Below, piece after piece: positions 23,999 to 37,210 of a stretch of DNA of 64,000 nucleotides. Under the pieces are notes generated by a model. It was not told the DNA's origin. It ran no database searches and saw only the letters and a program-made list of their open reading frames with translations. Numbering within the stretch: the stretch's first letter is position 1; the number at the start of each line of letters is the position of its first letter. The stretch is from Solenopsis invicta (lineage: Eukaryota; Arthropoda; Insecta; Hymenoptera; Formicidae), in NCBI RefSeq assembly GCF_016802725.1, contig NC_052677.1:15116329-15180328 (forward strand). Direction: 5' to 3'. A program made the translations under genes and the position numbers.

Positions 23999-25052
23999 CT
24001 CTTTCTCTCTTTTTCTTTCTCTCTCAACGGATAGCCTGAGCACCGTTGTGTTATTGTTATTGCGGTGTGCACGTGTCGGTGTATACGCGATGCACATGAC
24101 CGCCGTCCGTGTAATGGCCTGTGAGAAACCATCGTTGTGCTACGGAGATACAACGCGAGTAGGAGAAGAGTGGTGCCTCTTCTTCCCGCATGGTGTGGTA
24201 TCCACTGCCGTCGTCTCTCCGAACGGGCTTCTCTGAAAAAGACGTCAAGAGAGACGTCTATCCCCGGCAGGCACGCAGGGTCTCCTCCACCGCGTCTTCT
24301 CCTTTCGCTTTTAATCTGCATTGCCTCTACCCCACCTACCGGAAAAGGTAGCCGATCATTCGCGATACTCCTTGCCGATCTTCGTTCTCTCGCTTGGTAG
24401 AATTTAGATTTTCATCAAAGCAATATTTGTTTTGGTTCAGAAGTTGGAAGATGTTCGGTGTCATTCTGATAAATTTTTCACATTTATATTTGTATGCAGG
24501 CAAGATAATACACTGCATTTTTATATAATTTTTCTTACATTTTGTAGAACAGATTTACTTACAGAACAAATTCTGATATTAATTCTGATATCAATAAATT
24601 AATAAATTTTGATGTTAGTTATATTATCTTTACATTTATTATATCAATTTTATTATTTTTTTTTAATTTAATCGTAGAGCGTTAAATTTCTATGTAAATT
24701 AAATTAGATAGAGAATGAATGACACTGAATTTTAGATACGAGGAGTCATGCGTGGATTAATGCGCTTTTATTTCAATATTTTTTCGAAAAGAAACATATA
24801 TCGTTGCAATGGATTATCTCATTCTCGTTCATTCATCCGCACGCGCACGATGCAGACGAAGGAAACCGAATATTCAGCAAAATTAGGTACTAAAGATAAT
24901 CAGTACAGAGATCGCTTCATTAGCTAATGCACTCGCCAGCGTCTTTATGAGCGTGAGTAAAGCATCATTATTGTGAAATTAGGCTGTTAAAAGTGAGTGG
25001 AGGTGAGTGAATGAAATCGTGCGAGGGTACTAATGAGAACCGCGATACTTAC

Positions 25053-25228
25053 AGAGTATTCGTATCTCTTTCGGCAACAAACTTTACTTTTGTAATATGC
25101 CAGGTGACTCTCTTATATGTCGTCTCATTAGCATCAATTTGACTAGCGTCTCTTGGTTTGGCTCCATTAAGTTCTTCTATCTTTTTCTTTGTCGAGTTTG
25201 TTACAAATAATATATAAAATTTATTCAT
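25053..25228 (-). other. Weak candidate coding exon
   Basis: A 59-codon frame on the minus strand starts at ATG 25228 and reads into a strong donor (CT|GTAAGT) at 25053/25052; its stop lies inside the donor. The central part is varied and protein-like (for example KRVTWHITKVKFVAERD). The end phase (two extra bases) does not fit the exon at 15888 directly, so if real another exon must intervene. No family was recognised, and chance is a realistic alternative. Confidence 0.2.
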
Positions 25229-28200
25229 ATATTTAATTTTGCATTTTTTCTCACGTATGTTATAATAATTAAAATTATCGGTATCGAGGAAGCGATGTTT
25301 GTTTCCGATTTACATATTGCGCAACGAGTAAAATTTAATTGTACAAACTGTAATTGACTTTGATCAATTAATTTAACGGTTACCTATAAACGTGATCGTG
25401 TACATGTGTGTATATATGTGTGTGTATCGCAATTTTAATGCAACACAGTATTGAATTAATCGCGGGTAATCTAACTCTTTTTTAATTACATTAACGTAGT
25501 CCACAATTATGGCTTGGAAACTGTTAATTAAATAACATAAATTCATTACTTTGCTATATTACGAAATGGCTCGATTGAAAAGACGAAAAATTTAATTGTG
25601 CTTATACAGAAAGAAAAGAGATAAAGAAAAATTTTACGCTTTGATCCAAAAATAAAAAAATCAAAGAATCGATTTGTATTATACACACAAACCCTTGGAA
25701 TTCAATTCTTATTCTCGCACTGATCCCCCTCGCCCCCTTCAATTATCATATCGTACCGTTATTCGTGATGGCTCTCTTGTTCCCCTTTTTCATCTCGTTG
25801 TGAATTACTCAACAAGAGCCTTTACAAGATTTATTAGTACTCCCGCCCGGCACGAACCGGTAGTAACCTCAGTCGAGAGGAACCAGATGCGATCGGGACA
25901 GAGCGGCGTGAGTCGCCGCGAGTGCTGCATCTCGCGATGAATGTTACCGTCGGCCACTGGGAGACACCTCGGCGATCACCCGGAACGAAGTCGTTTATTT
26001 GCCGAATGACACAGCGACCGTCGGCCGCTGATATTTTTTTTCCCCCGAGATATTTAAAGGAAAATAGCCGCGGGCGATCCCCCTCCCCGGCTCGAATCCT
26101 GGGCTAAAATCGCACCGGTTGAACGACGCGGAATTTCTCGATCGGACCCTTTTCTCGCTCGAAAACGCGAGGGCCGGGCGATCGAGATTGAGGAATCCGC
26201 GCTCGCCAAGTACTCAAAGTACTCGAAGGCATGGAGCGGCGCGCGCGGAGGGCCTCCAATTGCTTCCTGGTCTCTCGACATAACAGCGCACGGTCTCTCG
26301 TTCCCCGTCGCCCCGCGCCTCGGGACGATAATTCCGGATTAACGACAGGACGTCGGTATCGATTGTTTATCGTGTGAAAGACCGTCCGTGAACGATCGTC
26401 CATTACGCCGCCCGCCATGCTGCACGCCGCGCCGCGCCGATCAGCGCGAACAGCGGAATAGAGAGACTCGAACCGCAGCCCTCGATATCTGCCCTCGATA
26501 ATCTCCCCGCAATGAAGAAGGTTCTCCTCCGGTTCGGAAACTCGCGGAATATCGGCTACGAGCGTAAAGCCTCCTCACCGGGTGGGATAACGACCGACAA
26601 AATGTCGTGGTTAGCGAGACTTGGAAAATGATCTCGTTGAATCGGTATATGATACGGGCACTTTCTTCTCCTTTTTTGTTAAAAATGCAATATTAATGCT
26701 TGCGCGAACGGCGCTTGGAGAAAATCGATAAAATCGTTTTCCTCGTCTGGATAATAAACTCCGGAAAGATCCTCGAACGGTTGCTATAGCGTGCGCGGAT
26801 GAATAATGTATCTGTCGTCGCCGACGAGTGAAGACGGCCGGAATAAATCCTCGGTTGGGTATCCTCCGCGACTCCCTGAAAGGAGTTTCGCGGGAAGGAC
26901 AATGGATAAAGGTTTTCTGCGCGTCTAGTAATGGCGGGGTGGAAACGCGTAGCGAGAATCGTAACTGTGGCCGCGTCAGGAGAAAGACGGAGGGAGTCCT
27001 AGAAGAAGAAAGAGGAAAGGGTAGTGATAGAGCATAGGGAAAGGGAGAGGCCTCGGCTTCGGCAGACCACAATAAATAGCTATGATATCGTGTTGCGAGT
27101 AATTGAACGGGGCTTCATCCGTGGTACATTAACTATTGAAAACGTGCCGCGGATCACACGCGGTGGGACGAAAGGGGCGATGGATCAAAGGAGGAGAAAT
27201 GAAGGGGGGAGGGAGGGCAAATAGAGGAGGCGCGCGAGGACGATGGTTGTATTATATTCGCGTGCGTCCGTTGTTGCATCCAGAGGTCAGCAGGTTCGTG
27301 TTAGGATGTGCGTATCGAAGGTGGTGCTATGGTGGATGCATCAATGGATGTCCGCTCATCAGTACAAATGATCGCTGTATATCTTTTCTTATTTCTATGA
27401 TATAAAGTGATACGCGTGTACTTTTTTCAAACTTCAAGATATAATGTGTCAATTATTATCTATACACTCTAAAGCGCTTATCTATTAGGGATTTATTGTG
27501 GCTGATCTTGTTATCTTGCAATGGTGTTATTTATTTGAAAATTTTTTTGTAATTAAATGATACTTAGAAATATTAAAATGTTACGTAGTTGAAAGATAAT
27601 TGTATTATACAATATCCAATAAATATACTCTTTGTCGAAGATTAAAGCGATTTTTTGATTTGAGGTGAACAATGATGCAAATAGATAAAATATATTTGCA
27701 TCTCTTTATTCCTTTAATAGTTTGCTACTTAGAAAAACAGACGTAACTATTAAGAACGATGAAATATATTTCACGAAAATAGTAAAATGTTTAAGTAACA
27801 AAAAATGTGAAAAACACGGTATCAAATTTTAGTAGAGAAAATATCAGTCTGTTCGTCAAATGTTCGTTACCAATCGCGTTTCGCGCGAAATATCTCCAAT
27901 CAGCAAAGAAATTGGCTTATCTAACAATAATCTTTAACCGGTCATTCACTGGTGCATTTACTCTAACCCGCGACCGAGCACCCCACGGGCGGCGTGTAAT
28001 GACTGATCCCGAGCCCTTGATGCTCGGTTACGTGAGGGCAATATCGTATTGTTGTTTGTTGGGTTAGATACCTTTTTGCTTCCTCTCCTCCCTCTCCACT
28101 CTTAGATCAAGTGCCCGCGCGTACCTTGGCCGCGATAGCGCGCGGTATAGGTATACTGTGCTCCGTTCATTGTTGCCGCTCTAGCCGCAGATAGATCATT

Positions 28201-29489
28201 CTATTATCGAGATAGCGACGCGGCGAGGGCCCCGCGTGCACGTGAATACACTGCCGCATGGACACGCGCGCGATTTATTCGCGTACGACGTCCACGACTT
28301 TTGGCATCGCGCGGACGTTTAATTAGCTATCCACGAGCATACTGGGTCTCATTTCATAAAACTAGAAACTTGTAGTACACTAGACAAATGTACAGAGAAT
28401 ATGACATGATGTTTATGTGTGCGTTTTTATAAAAATAATCGAGTTGGAGAACGAGACACCTGTCTCTAATTTTTTTCAATTTTTTTTAATATTCAAAAAA
28501 CTGCGTAATGACGTTAAAAAAATACAATCACGACTAAATGATTATATACGACTTTTCTGAAAGAAGTTTTAAAGTATGAGTAGATTCATATTTTTTTTGC
28601 ATATTCCGAGTATATCACATCGATCGGATACCTTGCGTCATCAAGGGGGTGAAAAATCGCAACACAGTGCCTGACTCAGCGATGCATGCAACCGTTAGAT
28701 TCCGCTGATCCTCTCTCGCTCTCGTCGATAATCAGCTCTCGGTCGGCTCTCGCTGCGAGCGGCAGACAGTGTTCGCGCCGTTGCAAACAAATGTCACGTA
28801 TGAGGAAGATGTCCGTTTAGGATCATCGTCTAGGATCTTTCCAGAATTGGCACTCCACGAGTAACATGAGCGCTCGTTGAGATGAGATCTGCGCTGTGTA
28901 CAAGGGAGGTAGAACGATACTTTGAAGGAGTTCCTCAACTCGTTTTCCTGGAACCTCGACGCTTGTCGTAAACGATCTTCTCGTCTATGCGACTCGTGAA
29001 AAATGCGCGATAGCTTTTATAAGTGGCGGATTCGCGCATGTTAAGCCGTGTCGCGTGAGAGAACAGCGAGTCTATTTCTACGCGAACTATCGATCATCGT
29101 TATACTTACAAGAATTCGACTCATTCGTGCTTTGAGATAAAAATACTTATTATAATTCGGTTATTAATCTATAACTGAATCTATAACTGAAATTTTAATT
29201 ATTTGTTATGTACATATTAAATGTATTTCTAATTCACTAAAAAAATCGAAGAAAGCTTAATTAGAAATATTAAATTAGAATATTAGAGATATTACGATAG
29301 AATTCTAAACATGTGTTTTGGCGTTGATTGTGAGTGACTCATTTAGTACAGTTCAATCTTCCAATTGTCTCATTCGACAGTTATCATTCGATCGATGTTT
29401 AAAAAAAAAAGTACATGAGCGAGAAAGATATGATAGCGATGAAGAAAGATACTGTCCGTATTACACAAGCACGAGAATTCGTGTAACGA
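25229..29489. other. Gene-poor region
   Basis: A long CpG-rich block runs from about 25700 to 27400, with further islands at 27900-28350 and 28620-29080. On the minus strand 28891-28732 an acceptor-like TTGTACACAG precedes an open frame of about 54 codons ending at a stop. It is not recognisable and I do not call it a gene. Otherwise nothing. Confidence 0.5.
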
Positions 29490-29495
29490 TCTCTA

Positions 29496-29535
<40 letters not shown>
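29490..29535. repeat. (TC)n microsatellite
   Basis: Near-continuous CT dinucleotides, ending 18 bases before a 24-bp perfect palindrome. Confidence 0.9.
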
Positions 29536-29537
<2 letters not shown>

Positions 29538-29553
29538 GATTACTCCTATAACG

Positions 29554-29577
29554 CCGAGAGGGAAATTTCCCTCTCGG
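29554..29577. promoter_or_regulatory. 24-bp perfect palindrome with a Rel/NF-kappaB-like core
   Basis: The two 12-base halves are exact reverse complements with no spacer. The core GGGAAATTTCCC contains GGAAATTTCC, which fits the Rel-family consensus GGRNNNYYCC. Binding is inference. Confidence 0.4.
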
Positions 29578-30925
29578 TGGCATGAATACTCATCCTTTCG
29601 GCTGTTTCCCGATGGTGCAATCGGTAGACGAAGAGGTGTTGCGAGGAGTTCGATTGAATTGGTCTCCAACGCGGATTGCTCCGACCGCACGGTTTGGAAT
29701 CACGGTTTTTGCCGGACTGTGAGAAACCGTTAAACTTTCCTTCCACTCGCTTCTAAATCCCGTAATCAGCGCAAAGGAGCGAAATTCTTATTGAGATTCA
29801 AAGCGCTGATTCCCGGTGTCTTCCCCTCGCCGTAATTAAACCCCCTCTTAATAGTCGCGCTCGTAGAATTTGCATCCGGCTCTCGCGATGAATTTCTTAC
29901 AATCGTTTCATCATTGCAAATACTTTTTGTCATTTTGGAGCTTAAGAAACTTCTTGGATTGAGAGAGAATTTGAAATCAGAAATAATGAAGTCAGAAATA
30001 TGTAGATGTATTTATTAATAATTATTAATTTGTTTTTATAGATTAATTTTTATTTTCTGATCTTAATACATTTTAATTTTATCCATCTTAATAAAAAAAG
30101 ATCGGTAAAAGTCGATTTACTTTTTTCAGAGTCAATGAGGAAAAATTTAATATTTATCAAATTTTAACAATAATTTATAGCTTTTTTATTTGATTTATCG
30201 TCAGATTTACTTCGTGTGATTTAACATGTCGCGTGAATCATTTAAGTATAATAATTTTGGTGGGAGGGGGGCTTTGGCGCATTGTAGATCTCTTCTAGAT
30301 CGCTGGTTCTATTCGAGCGAGGCGCATACATCGTATGCCTGGTCGTTAGAGGTCTCCAACCTTAACTAACTGCGTTCCTTATCTAAATGGCAATAATAAT
30401 TGGCTGCGAAGCATATCCCGTATCGATACGACTGCGGTCGACGTACAGTGCACTGCCATGGGAACAATGCGCCGTCTGACTTACGACGTGCTTAGTAGAG
30501 TGGTGGAGGCGGCGGCCTATAGACGTAACGCGCGAACGAAGATGATAGGCGCGAGGAATGCGTTTCCGAGACGAAAAAGGGATAACTCGAAATTATCCCG
30601 GAGCTTTTTAATCAGTAATCGCGCCCACAGCCGCTAGATCTTCGCGCGAGCTGCATTCCTAAATGTCAATAGGCACGATCGATGAGGAACGCTCGGTATG
30701 ATTTTACAAAGTTGTCGATCATAGTGTAATTAACGTTTATACGGTGTTCACGTTACAAATATAGTTTAAAAAATTGCATTTATTATTAATTACGTTTATT
30801 TCAATAAAATTTTCGTGTCCGTGTTTCGAAATTTTATGCAACTTTATTTTTATTAAACAGATAGTTGTTTATTATATTTTTATTTAAAACTTTACGGAAA
30901 AAGAATAATTTCGCTGAAATACAGA
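29578..30925. other. Gene-poor region
   Basis: CpG-rich at 29580-29900 and 30240-30700, AT-rich elsewhere. Nothing recognisable. Confidence 0.5.
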
Positions 30926-31046
30926 TCTGAAAATAATTATGTTGAACATTAAAAAAATTGTATCGGATGTTTAAAGTGGTTGCTAGAATGTCAAAACTAT
31001 TTAATAGCAACATTATTATGTTTGGGCGTTTTATATAATTATTTTA
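30926..31046 (+). mobile_element. Hairpin-flanked interspersed repeat, copy A
   Basis: The element starts TCTGAAAATAATTATGTT and ends with a complementary ATAATTATTTTA. Inside it has TTGCTAGAATGTCAAAA. The same start and internal sequence occur in copy B at 46432-46558 on the other strand. No coding capacity, so a MITE-like non-autonomous element is the best guess; target-site duplications were not established. Confidence 0.55.
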
Positions 31047-34000
31047 ATGGCTCAACGTAAAATTATTTTTTGATCGGTATCTAGCTCAATTTTTAAATGC
31101 TGCAGTAAAATTGTTCTTTCTGTGTTTGTATATATTTTAAAGATTTTTGAATATATAAATTTTGAGTATAACAATTTAACATATATTGTGCAAAATCATT
31201 GAAATTACCTAATTTTTTTATCTTAATTATTATAGAATTTCCTTAATTGTATATAATTATTTCAAAATGAATAAAACGCGCTGAATTTGTAACAGATTCA
31301 TAACGGAATGTCCAAAAAAGAAAAGAATCTGTGATTTTTTAATTTCTAATACGTTTTACCATTCAATTATAAAGAATCTCATTAACCCGATAAATTGCAT
31401 ACAGATAGGAAGCAAGCCGATGATTAAACCAACAATAACGAGAATAATAATCATAATTACGTGAGAAATAATTTGAGATTTCCGCGTTCAGAACGCCGTC
31501 AACAGCAAGAATGCATGTCTCGCTCTCAATGACTGCTATTGAATGAGTCTGAAAGCGGACTATCGGCCTTCTAATAGTACCTTAATTAGTAAAACAAGCT
31601 ACGTAACAGCTGTGCTAATTGCAGAATAGGCGAACGTAACAATAGCATTATTTTGCGATCACGCTACGTTAAGTAATCGAAGAAAATATTACGTAGGTGA
31701 GCTAATTCTTTCTTCCTTGTAATACATTTAACAACTTATCGTGATAAAAGAAACAAATGTTATATCACTAATTATGTATATCGATACGGCAATCTTTGTT
31801 ATCTGTTCTTAATCTTTCTAAGTACATATATCTTAATAATGCTTTAATTTTAGTAACGATAAGGGCGTTAGAATATTTTGACGTAAACAGAAGCGCACGA
31901 GCAAATGGAATACTATGGATATTCAATTAAATAACTCACAGGCAGAAAAAGCAAAGTTGGTCAAGAGCAGGCGCATGCACAAGAACTATACTCGCCAATC
32001 ATAAATCAACAATTTTTCTTGCTACGAGATCGAGGCTCTCTAGAGCCTGTAATTCGGAATTTATAATCCGTTAGAGTAAGATCGTTAAGTTGGTTTAAAT
32101 CCTCCGAGCTGAAAAAGGCGGACGACGCATGCGGCTCGCGAGCGCAATTCGTGATACTCGCTCGCTCGTACAATTGCGTAACCGTGCAGCGCGCCAATTG
32201 CGCCGTATAAACGTCCGCCAACTCGCGACCGGGCAATTACGCCACTAATTCTAAAACGAAGTACAGGCGTGTTCGCGGGCGTAGCGATCATTACATATTA
32301 CAAGCGAGGGTAGTAATTAGACTGGCCATTAAAAGACGAGCGCGCCGTCGTAAATGCGAGGACCATTCTGTCGGACCGCGGGCTATTTTATCGCGTGCGA
32401 TTACGTGACGGGGATAACTAGCTTCGCTACGTGTATATCTGTGCCTTGAGAAAGAGAGACGACGAGACGGGATGATCCACGGTAGCGACGTTCCGCACGC
32501 CATCATTCGGTCGTTTGCAATTGGGCCCGGGGCCCTAAAGTGGGGAATGAAATAAACGGTTGCATTAGGGCGCGTTAGAAACGGGCATAGCATAATGAGA
32601 GATAGAGAGAAAGAGAGAGAGAGAGAAAGAACAATAAAATTTGAAGACTCTTTTCTAATAAAAGATTATTTTATCTCCTCTAAAATGATTTCTTGAAAAT
32701 GCTTCTAAAACATAGTGTAAAAAAATTTAATAACTCGTGAGATAAATTTATGGTATTAACGTAAAATATCTTTTTTAAGAACATAAAAAAATATCTTAAA
32801 ATATCTTTTTCAAATTGAAACATCTGTTAAATTGTATTACATTAAAAAATATGTCTTATTTCATATGTTATACATCAGAATAATTTAAATTATGTCGCGT
32901 ATTTATTTAAAATTACTATAAAACAGGATCATAAGTCTGCAGCTTTTAAATTTCAATGACTTTCAACTGATACAGAGCAAAACATCCTTAACGCGTTTTC
33001 TTTGCACATGTTTGGTTTTAATGAATTCCATCTCTCTTTATTAATTCTATCGCAGCGCATAATTTTGCTACGATAGAAAGAAAATCGTATTTGCAACGTA
33101 GATATCGTCATCGGGGCATAGTCGAAGTAGCTGCTTAAGCGAGAAACCGATCGCTCCTTCGATCTTGCATAAATGAGAGAGAAAGAGAGATGTCCACGTC
33201 TTCCGCTCTCTCATCTCCGCCTCGTCTCACCATCTTACGTCTTACGAGCGCGAGCGCGAGGATAATTGAGTTCGGCGAGCGCGGGCACCGACAAAGTAAA
33301 CCGTGAAGCATCGCGCGCCGCGCCGATCGGCCAGGCGACGTCCCGTAGCCGTTGTCTCGTAAAGATTACACGGTGCACGGGTTTCCATAAATATTCATGC
33401 TTCCATAATTGCCCCTACCCCTACGTCGCGCACCCTGCCGCCTCGCGAATAAACGACCGCGCAATGAGATTCAGATTTACTACCGCTCGCTCTTCGCGTC
33501 GCGTCGCGTCGTGCGCTTGCTGCCCGGCATCGCGAACCGATTCGCAGGCGATCGGCGCGAGGAGACGGGGCGGCGAGCAACGAGCGACGTCGCAAATTCG
33601 ATTGCAAATTCGATGGATTCGATGGAAGCGGACGTTGGCCGCTTTCGTGGGATCGTTGACCCGCGTGCGACGGTTTATGAGCGCCGTACTTGGAAATCTG
33701 AAAAGAATCATCTGGAGAGTAATGCGATAAAAAAAGCCATTTACCGGAAATTTTATTCGAGTGAAAAATTTGTTGACACAAAAAATTTTTAAATAGTGGT
33801 AGATAATTGCTATATTAAAATATAATTGCTATATAAAAATTAATTTTAAAATAGTATTAAATTTAATAATATATTAAAAACTTGTACATGTGTAAGAAGC
33901 TAAACTCATGCAAAATTTCCAAATTACGTAATTTTCTATTTTTTAACTATAACCAAAATTTTGTGTCATTTTTTCTTATTTTATTATAATTATTGTATTA

Positions 34001-34491
34001 TAGTTGTACATTATTTTTTCGATCCACAATAAGGATCAGATTCTCAGTTTCGAGATTTCCACGCTCGGCGAAGCGCTAGCTCCATTTGCTCGGTGTTTCG
34101 CGACATTCGCAACCGCGTGCTCGGTCGCCTTCGTCGATGCAACGCGAGCGAACGGCATTTGGATTGCAGTTGGGCGGCGAGACGGCGCCGAAGGAAAAAG
34201 AAAGAATCGAACTGGTCTGCGGTTCTCTTCTCGCGTACTGCGTGCGGCAACTAGGGTTTCCTCGAGACAGGTCAGTTACACCGCGAAAACGTACACCGTA
34301 GTCGTCGTCGCACAACGGCGATATTGGGCGTTGAACCGCAGGAATCAGCGTCCGCGGCTTTACGAGAAGAAGGGGTGCGATGCCGTTGCGTCACGAAGAA
34401 GGAAAGAGTGCCGGCGCTGCAGCGCACTCGGCGCTCCGGTCGAGGAACAGCCTTTAGGAAGTGCGAAGGAGCACCGACGCTCTGCCCCCCG
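31047..34491. other. Gene-poor region
   Basis: AT-rich to 31480 and at 32630-33050. CpG-rich islands at 31480-31680, 32000-32590, 33050-33700 and 34030-34490. Short GA repeats lie near 32600-32630. Several frames of 100-170 codons cross the islands but resemble nothing and lack splice support. Confidence 0.5.
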
Positions 34492-34541
34492 ACTACCTGT
34501 AACCACCTGTAACTACCCATAATAACCAGTAATAACCTGTT
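34492..34541. repeat. 10-bp minisatellite, five diverged units
   Basis: Consecutive units ACTACCTGTA, ACCACCTGTA, ACTACCCATA, ATAACCAGTA, ATAACCTGTT keep an exact 10-base period. The first unit, with the C... base before it, contains TACCTG, and the second contains the E-box CACCTG. Confidence 0.75.
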
Positions 34542-35944
34542 TTTCACGCAGCACTTTCACGTTCGGATAAGACCGACTTTCGATGGATCGCGCGCCGGCC
34601 TACCGTTAGCGCGTGTTGCGCGAATTACTTCGCCTGCGACCGTGAGATCGATCGAGGACATGGAAATTAGAATATTTTCTTTTTTTTTGAACCATTAAAT
34701 TTCCGTCTTTATTATTATTACATTTTTTCAGCGTTTTAAATTTGGGAGAAAAATCTTTTAAATCAAATGCGAACTAACCGAGGGAAATCAAGTTAAACAA
34801 ACTTATGTTTAATTAAATTGAAAGAAACGTCTATTTATAATAGTAAATTAAAAAAAGGCGTGATTCAGTTTCGTACAAATTTTCTTTAATTATGAAATAT
34901 TCACACGATGAGCTTAATGAATTTTTTTGAATATATTTGTAATATATATTTATAAACATTTTTGATATTTTTTTAGCTTGAAAATATTTAAAGATTAAGG
35001 ACACAAAGCTAAAATTCCTGATTTTTTTTATTAACATTGCTTTTTTGAATTTTAATTTCTATACCTAATCATCTTTATATGAGAAAAAAAAATGAAATTA
35101 TCGAGATGCAACGCCGTTATTTATTCGAGACGATAAAGTCTCGATTTTATGTTTTCAAACGACATCGTAGCGTGCAACTTGATATATTATACTTCCGTCA
35201 TGATTTTTTGTACGTGCTTTCTCATTTTTCCTCCTTTCCAACGACACACGCGTAGAGTTTAATGTCCCATTAAACGTACGCAATACCGATCTACCCGAGG
35301 CGAATATTGATCGCGTACGCCAATAAAGCGAGATGCACTGAGAATTAATTGCACCCATTATGACCAGTCTTAAAATCATTTTTCTATTTCTGATTTGTAA
35401 TGTTTATTACCGTGAGAGATACGAGCGTAATAAGGAGCGTGCTCATTGATTCGCGTGAAGAGATGAAGTTGAGAGAAAAATTCGTAGAGTTTTTCTTTAA
35501 TTCTTCCAGTATTTTAATACACAAAGTTCAAATTAAAATAGATTAAATATAATAATTTACTATATGTCGTTTACAAGATGCGCTGCTTAATTATACTTGC
35601 TTCGTGCGCGCTTTTCCAAATATAAAACAAGTATAAAACAAGAGATTGATAAGTAAGATTAATATTAATACATTTTTTAAAATAAAAACTTAGCTTTCTG
35701 AAAATGAAGCTAATGTGATATATATCCTGGCCGTACAAGTCTGGATAAATATTCTCGTTCATGGCGAGTAGAGAATCCAGAGTGAGAATCCGACGCCTGT
35801 ATTTCCGTTGACCGGCACCGATTAGCGGCAGTTAAGCAGGACGCGTAGATCAAGTCCGTCGGATGCGAGGCATCCTCGTTTCGCTAACCATCCTGGCGAC
35901 TTTTCCTCGGCTGACGCAGGTACGGCTCCTCTTTCTCTCTCTCT

Positions 35945-35999
35945 GCCTACCAACTTACCTACCTACCTACCTACCTACCACCTACCTACCTACCTACCA
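35945..35999. repeat. (CTAC)n tetranucleotide repeat
   Basis: About 12 units with two interruptions, flanked by CT-rich DNA on the left and another TC tract near 36047-36064. Confidence 0.92.
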
Positions 36000-37160
36000 T
36001 TCTCAACTCTCTTTTTCGTCTTCCTCTTTCTTTCTTTGCTGAACTCTTCTCTCTCTCTCTCTCTTTTTCTATCTTACACCCCATTGCCTCTTTGAGTTCC
36101 GTGCCCGCCGCACAATTTGCGCTCACTGGCCTAATGCTTCCCGGCATTATGTTAATTCCTTCCATCGAGGGCTCCTCGAGATATTTGCGCAATTGAAGAC
36201 TTCGCGGCGCGTGAAGACGCGCTCGTGACCGCCTTCCTTCGTTGCCCTCGCGCATCTCGTGCCTTTGCTTAATTGCTTCGGCACAGCACCGCTCATCAAA
36301 GTGTGGCAACCGCCCCACTCGTTTACGCCACCGTGCTAATTTACGAAAATTGTTCTGAGAAAATCCCTTTTGCTAGATCCATATCCGCACGAAGTATACA
36401 AGGCGATGACAAAGCTGTGCGCGTTAGAAAATTTATTTTTATTTAACTTTTTCTCTTTCTCTTACAGAAGGTATTTCTATTTTTCTAGCATTCATAATCA
36501 AAGGTCATTTATTATCGGATTATTATGGATGAGAAATACTAGATGTCGTGAATTAATTATGGAATTTGCATTATAATCTGTAAGCCTTTTAACGGCCGAG
36601 ATTAAAACCGAACGTTCACTGATTAACGTTTCCTAATTAGTCCGATTTATCGACGGCGCATTTCGTTGACCGCGGACGTCCATGTCTCGCCGCCGGCCGA
36701 CTTATCGGTACTTACTCGCGTTTCCCAAGGCTCGTACGCTGCGTTCGTTACGTAGAATAATATCATCATGCGGCGAGCGGACGGGCGAGCGGACGAGTGA
36801 GTCGGTTTTACTAGAAATCTTCCTACCCTCTCGGTGATGCTTGCCTCTTCAGCATTGGGTGCATATTGTGCGGAACGGATCGAAGAGGCGTGACTCTCTC
36901 TCGCAACGGCCGCGGCGCGGCGCGAGGAGATTTAAAAGACGTTCCGCGGAACAGAGACGTTCCCGGTGGTCGTGACAGCGACTTCAGGGAAGAGGACTGG
37001 TTCTCTTCGTTGATGCGAGAGCCCGGTACGTAGCCCCGAGGGGTTCGGATCGTGCTCGACGTACAACGTTGGCGCGAGCCTCGCTTATTATCATATCCGG
37101 ACGTTTCCTAGACCCGAAGGAAAACCTCTCGCGAGTCCTCCTCCTCTTCATCCCTTTTCA

Positions 37161-37169
37161 CTCTCTCTA

Positions 37170-37210
<41 letters not shown>
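37161..37210. repeat. (TC)n microsatellite
   Basis: CT dinucleotides with a few TATC and TGTC interruptions. Confidence 0.9.

Larger units (their letters stand above)
21541..25052. other. Gene-poor region
   Basis: CpG-rich islands at 21540-22000, 22440-23230 and 23550-24400 are separated by AT-rich DNA. It contains the hairpin at 22141-22216 and a GT-rich repeat at 23951-23998. No exon was recognised. Confidence 0.5.

Noticed and set aside
26094..26104. tRNA B-box-like CTCGAATCC
   Set aside because: No matching A box or cloverleaf arms were found around it.
28732..28891. Possible terminal exon on the minus strand
   Set aside because: An acceptor-like site and about 54 open codons are present, but the sequence is unrecognised and such frames are expected by chance in these islands.
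34004..34522. 172-codon plus-strand frame
   Set aside because: GC-rich island with few stops, non-ATG opening, no recognisable domain, and equally long frames on the other strand.
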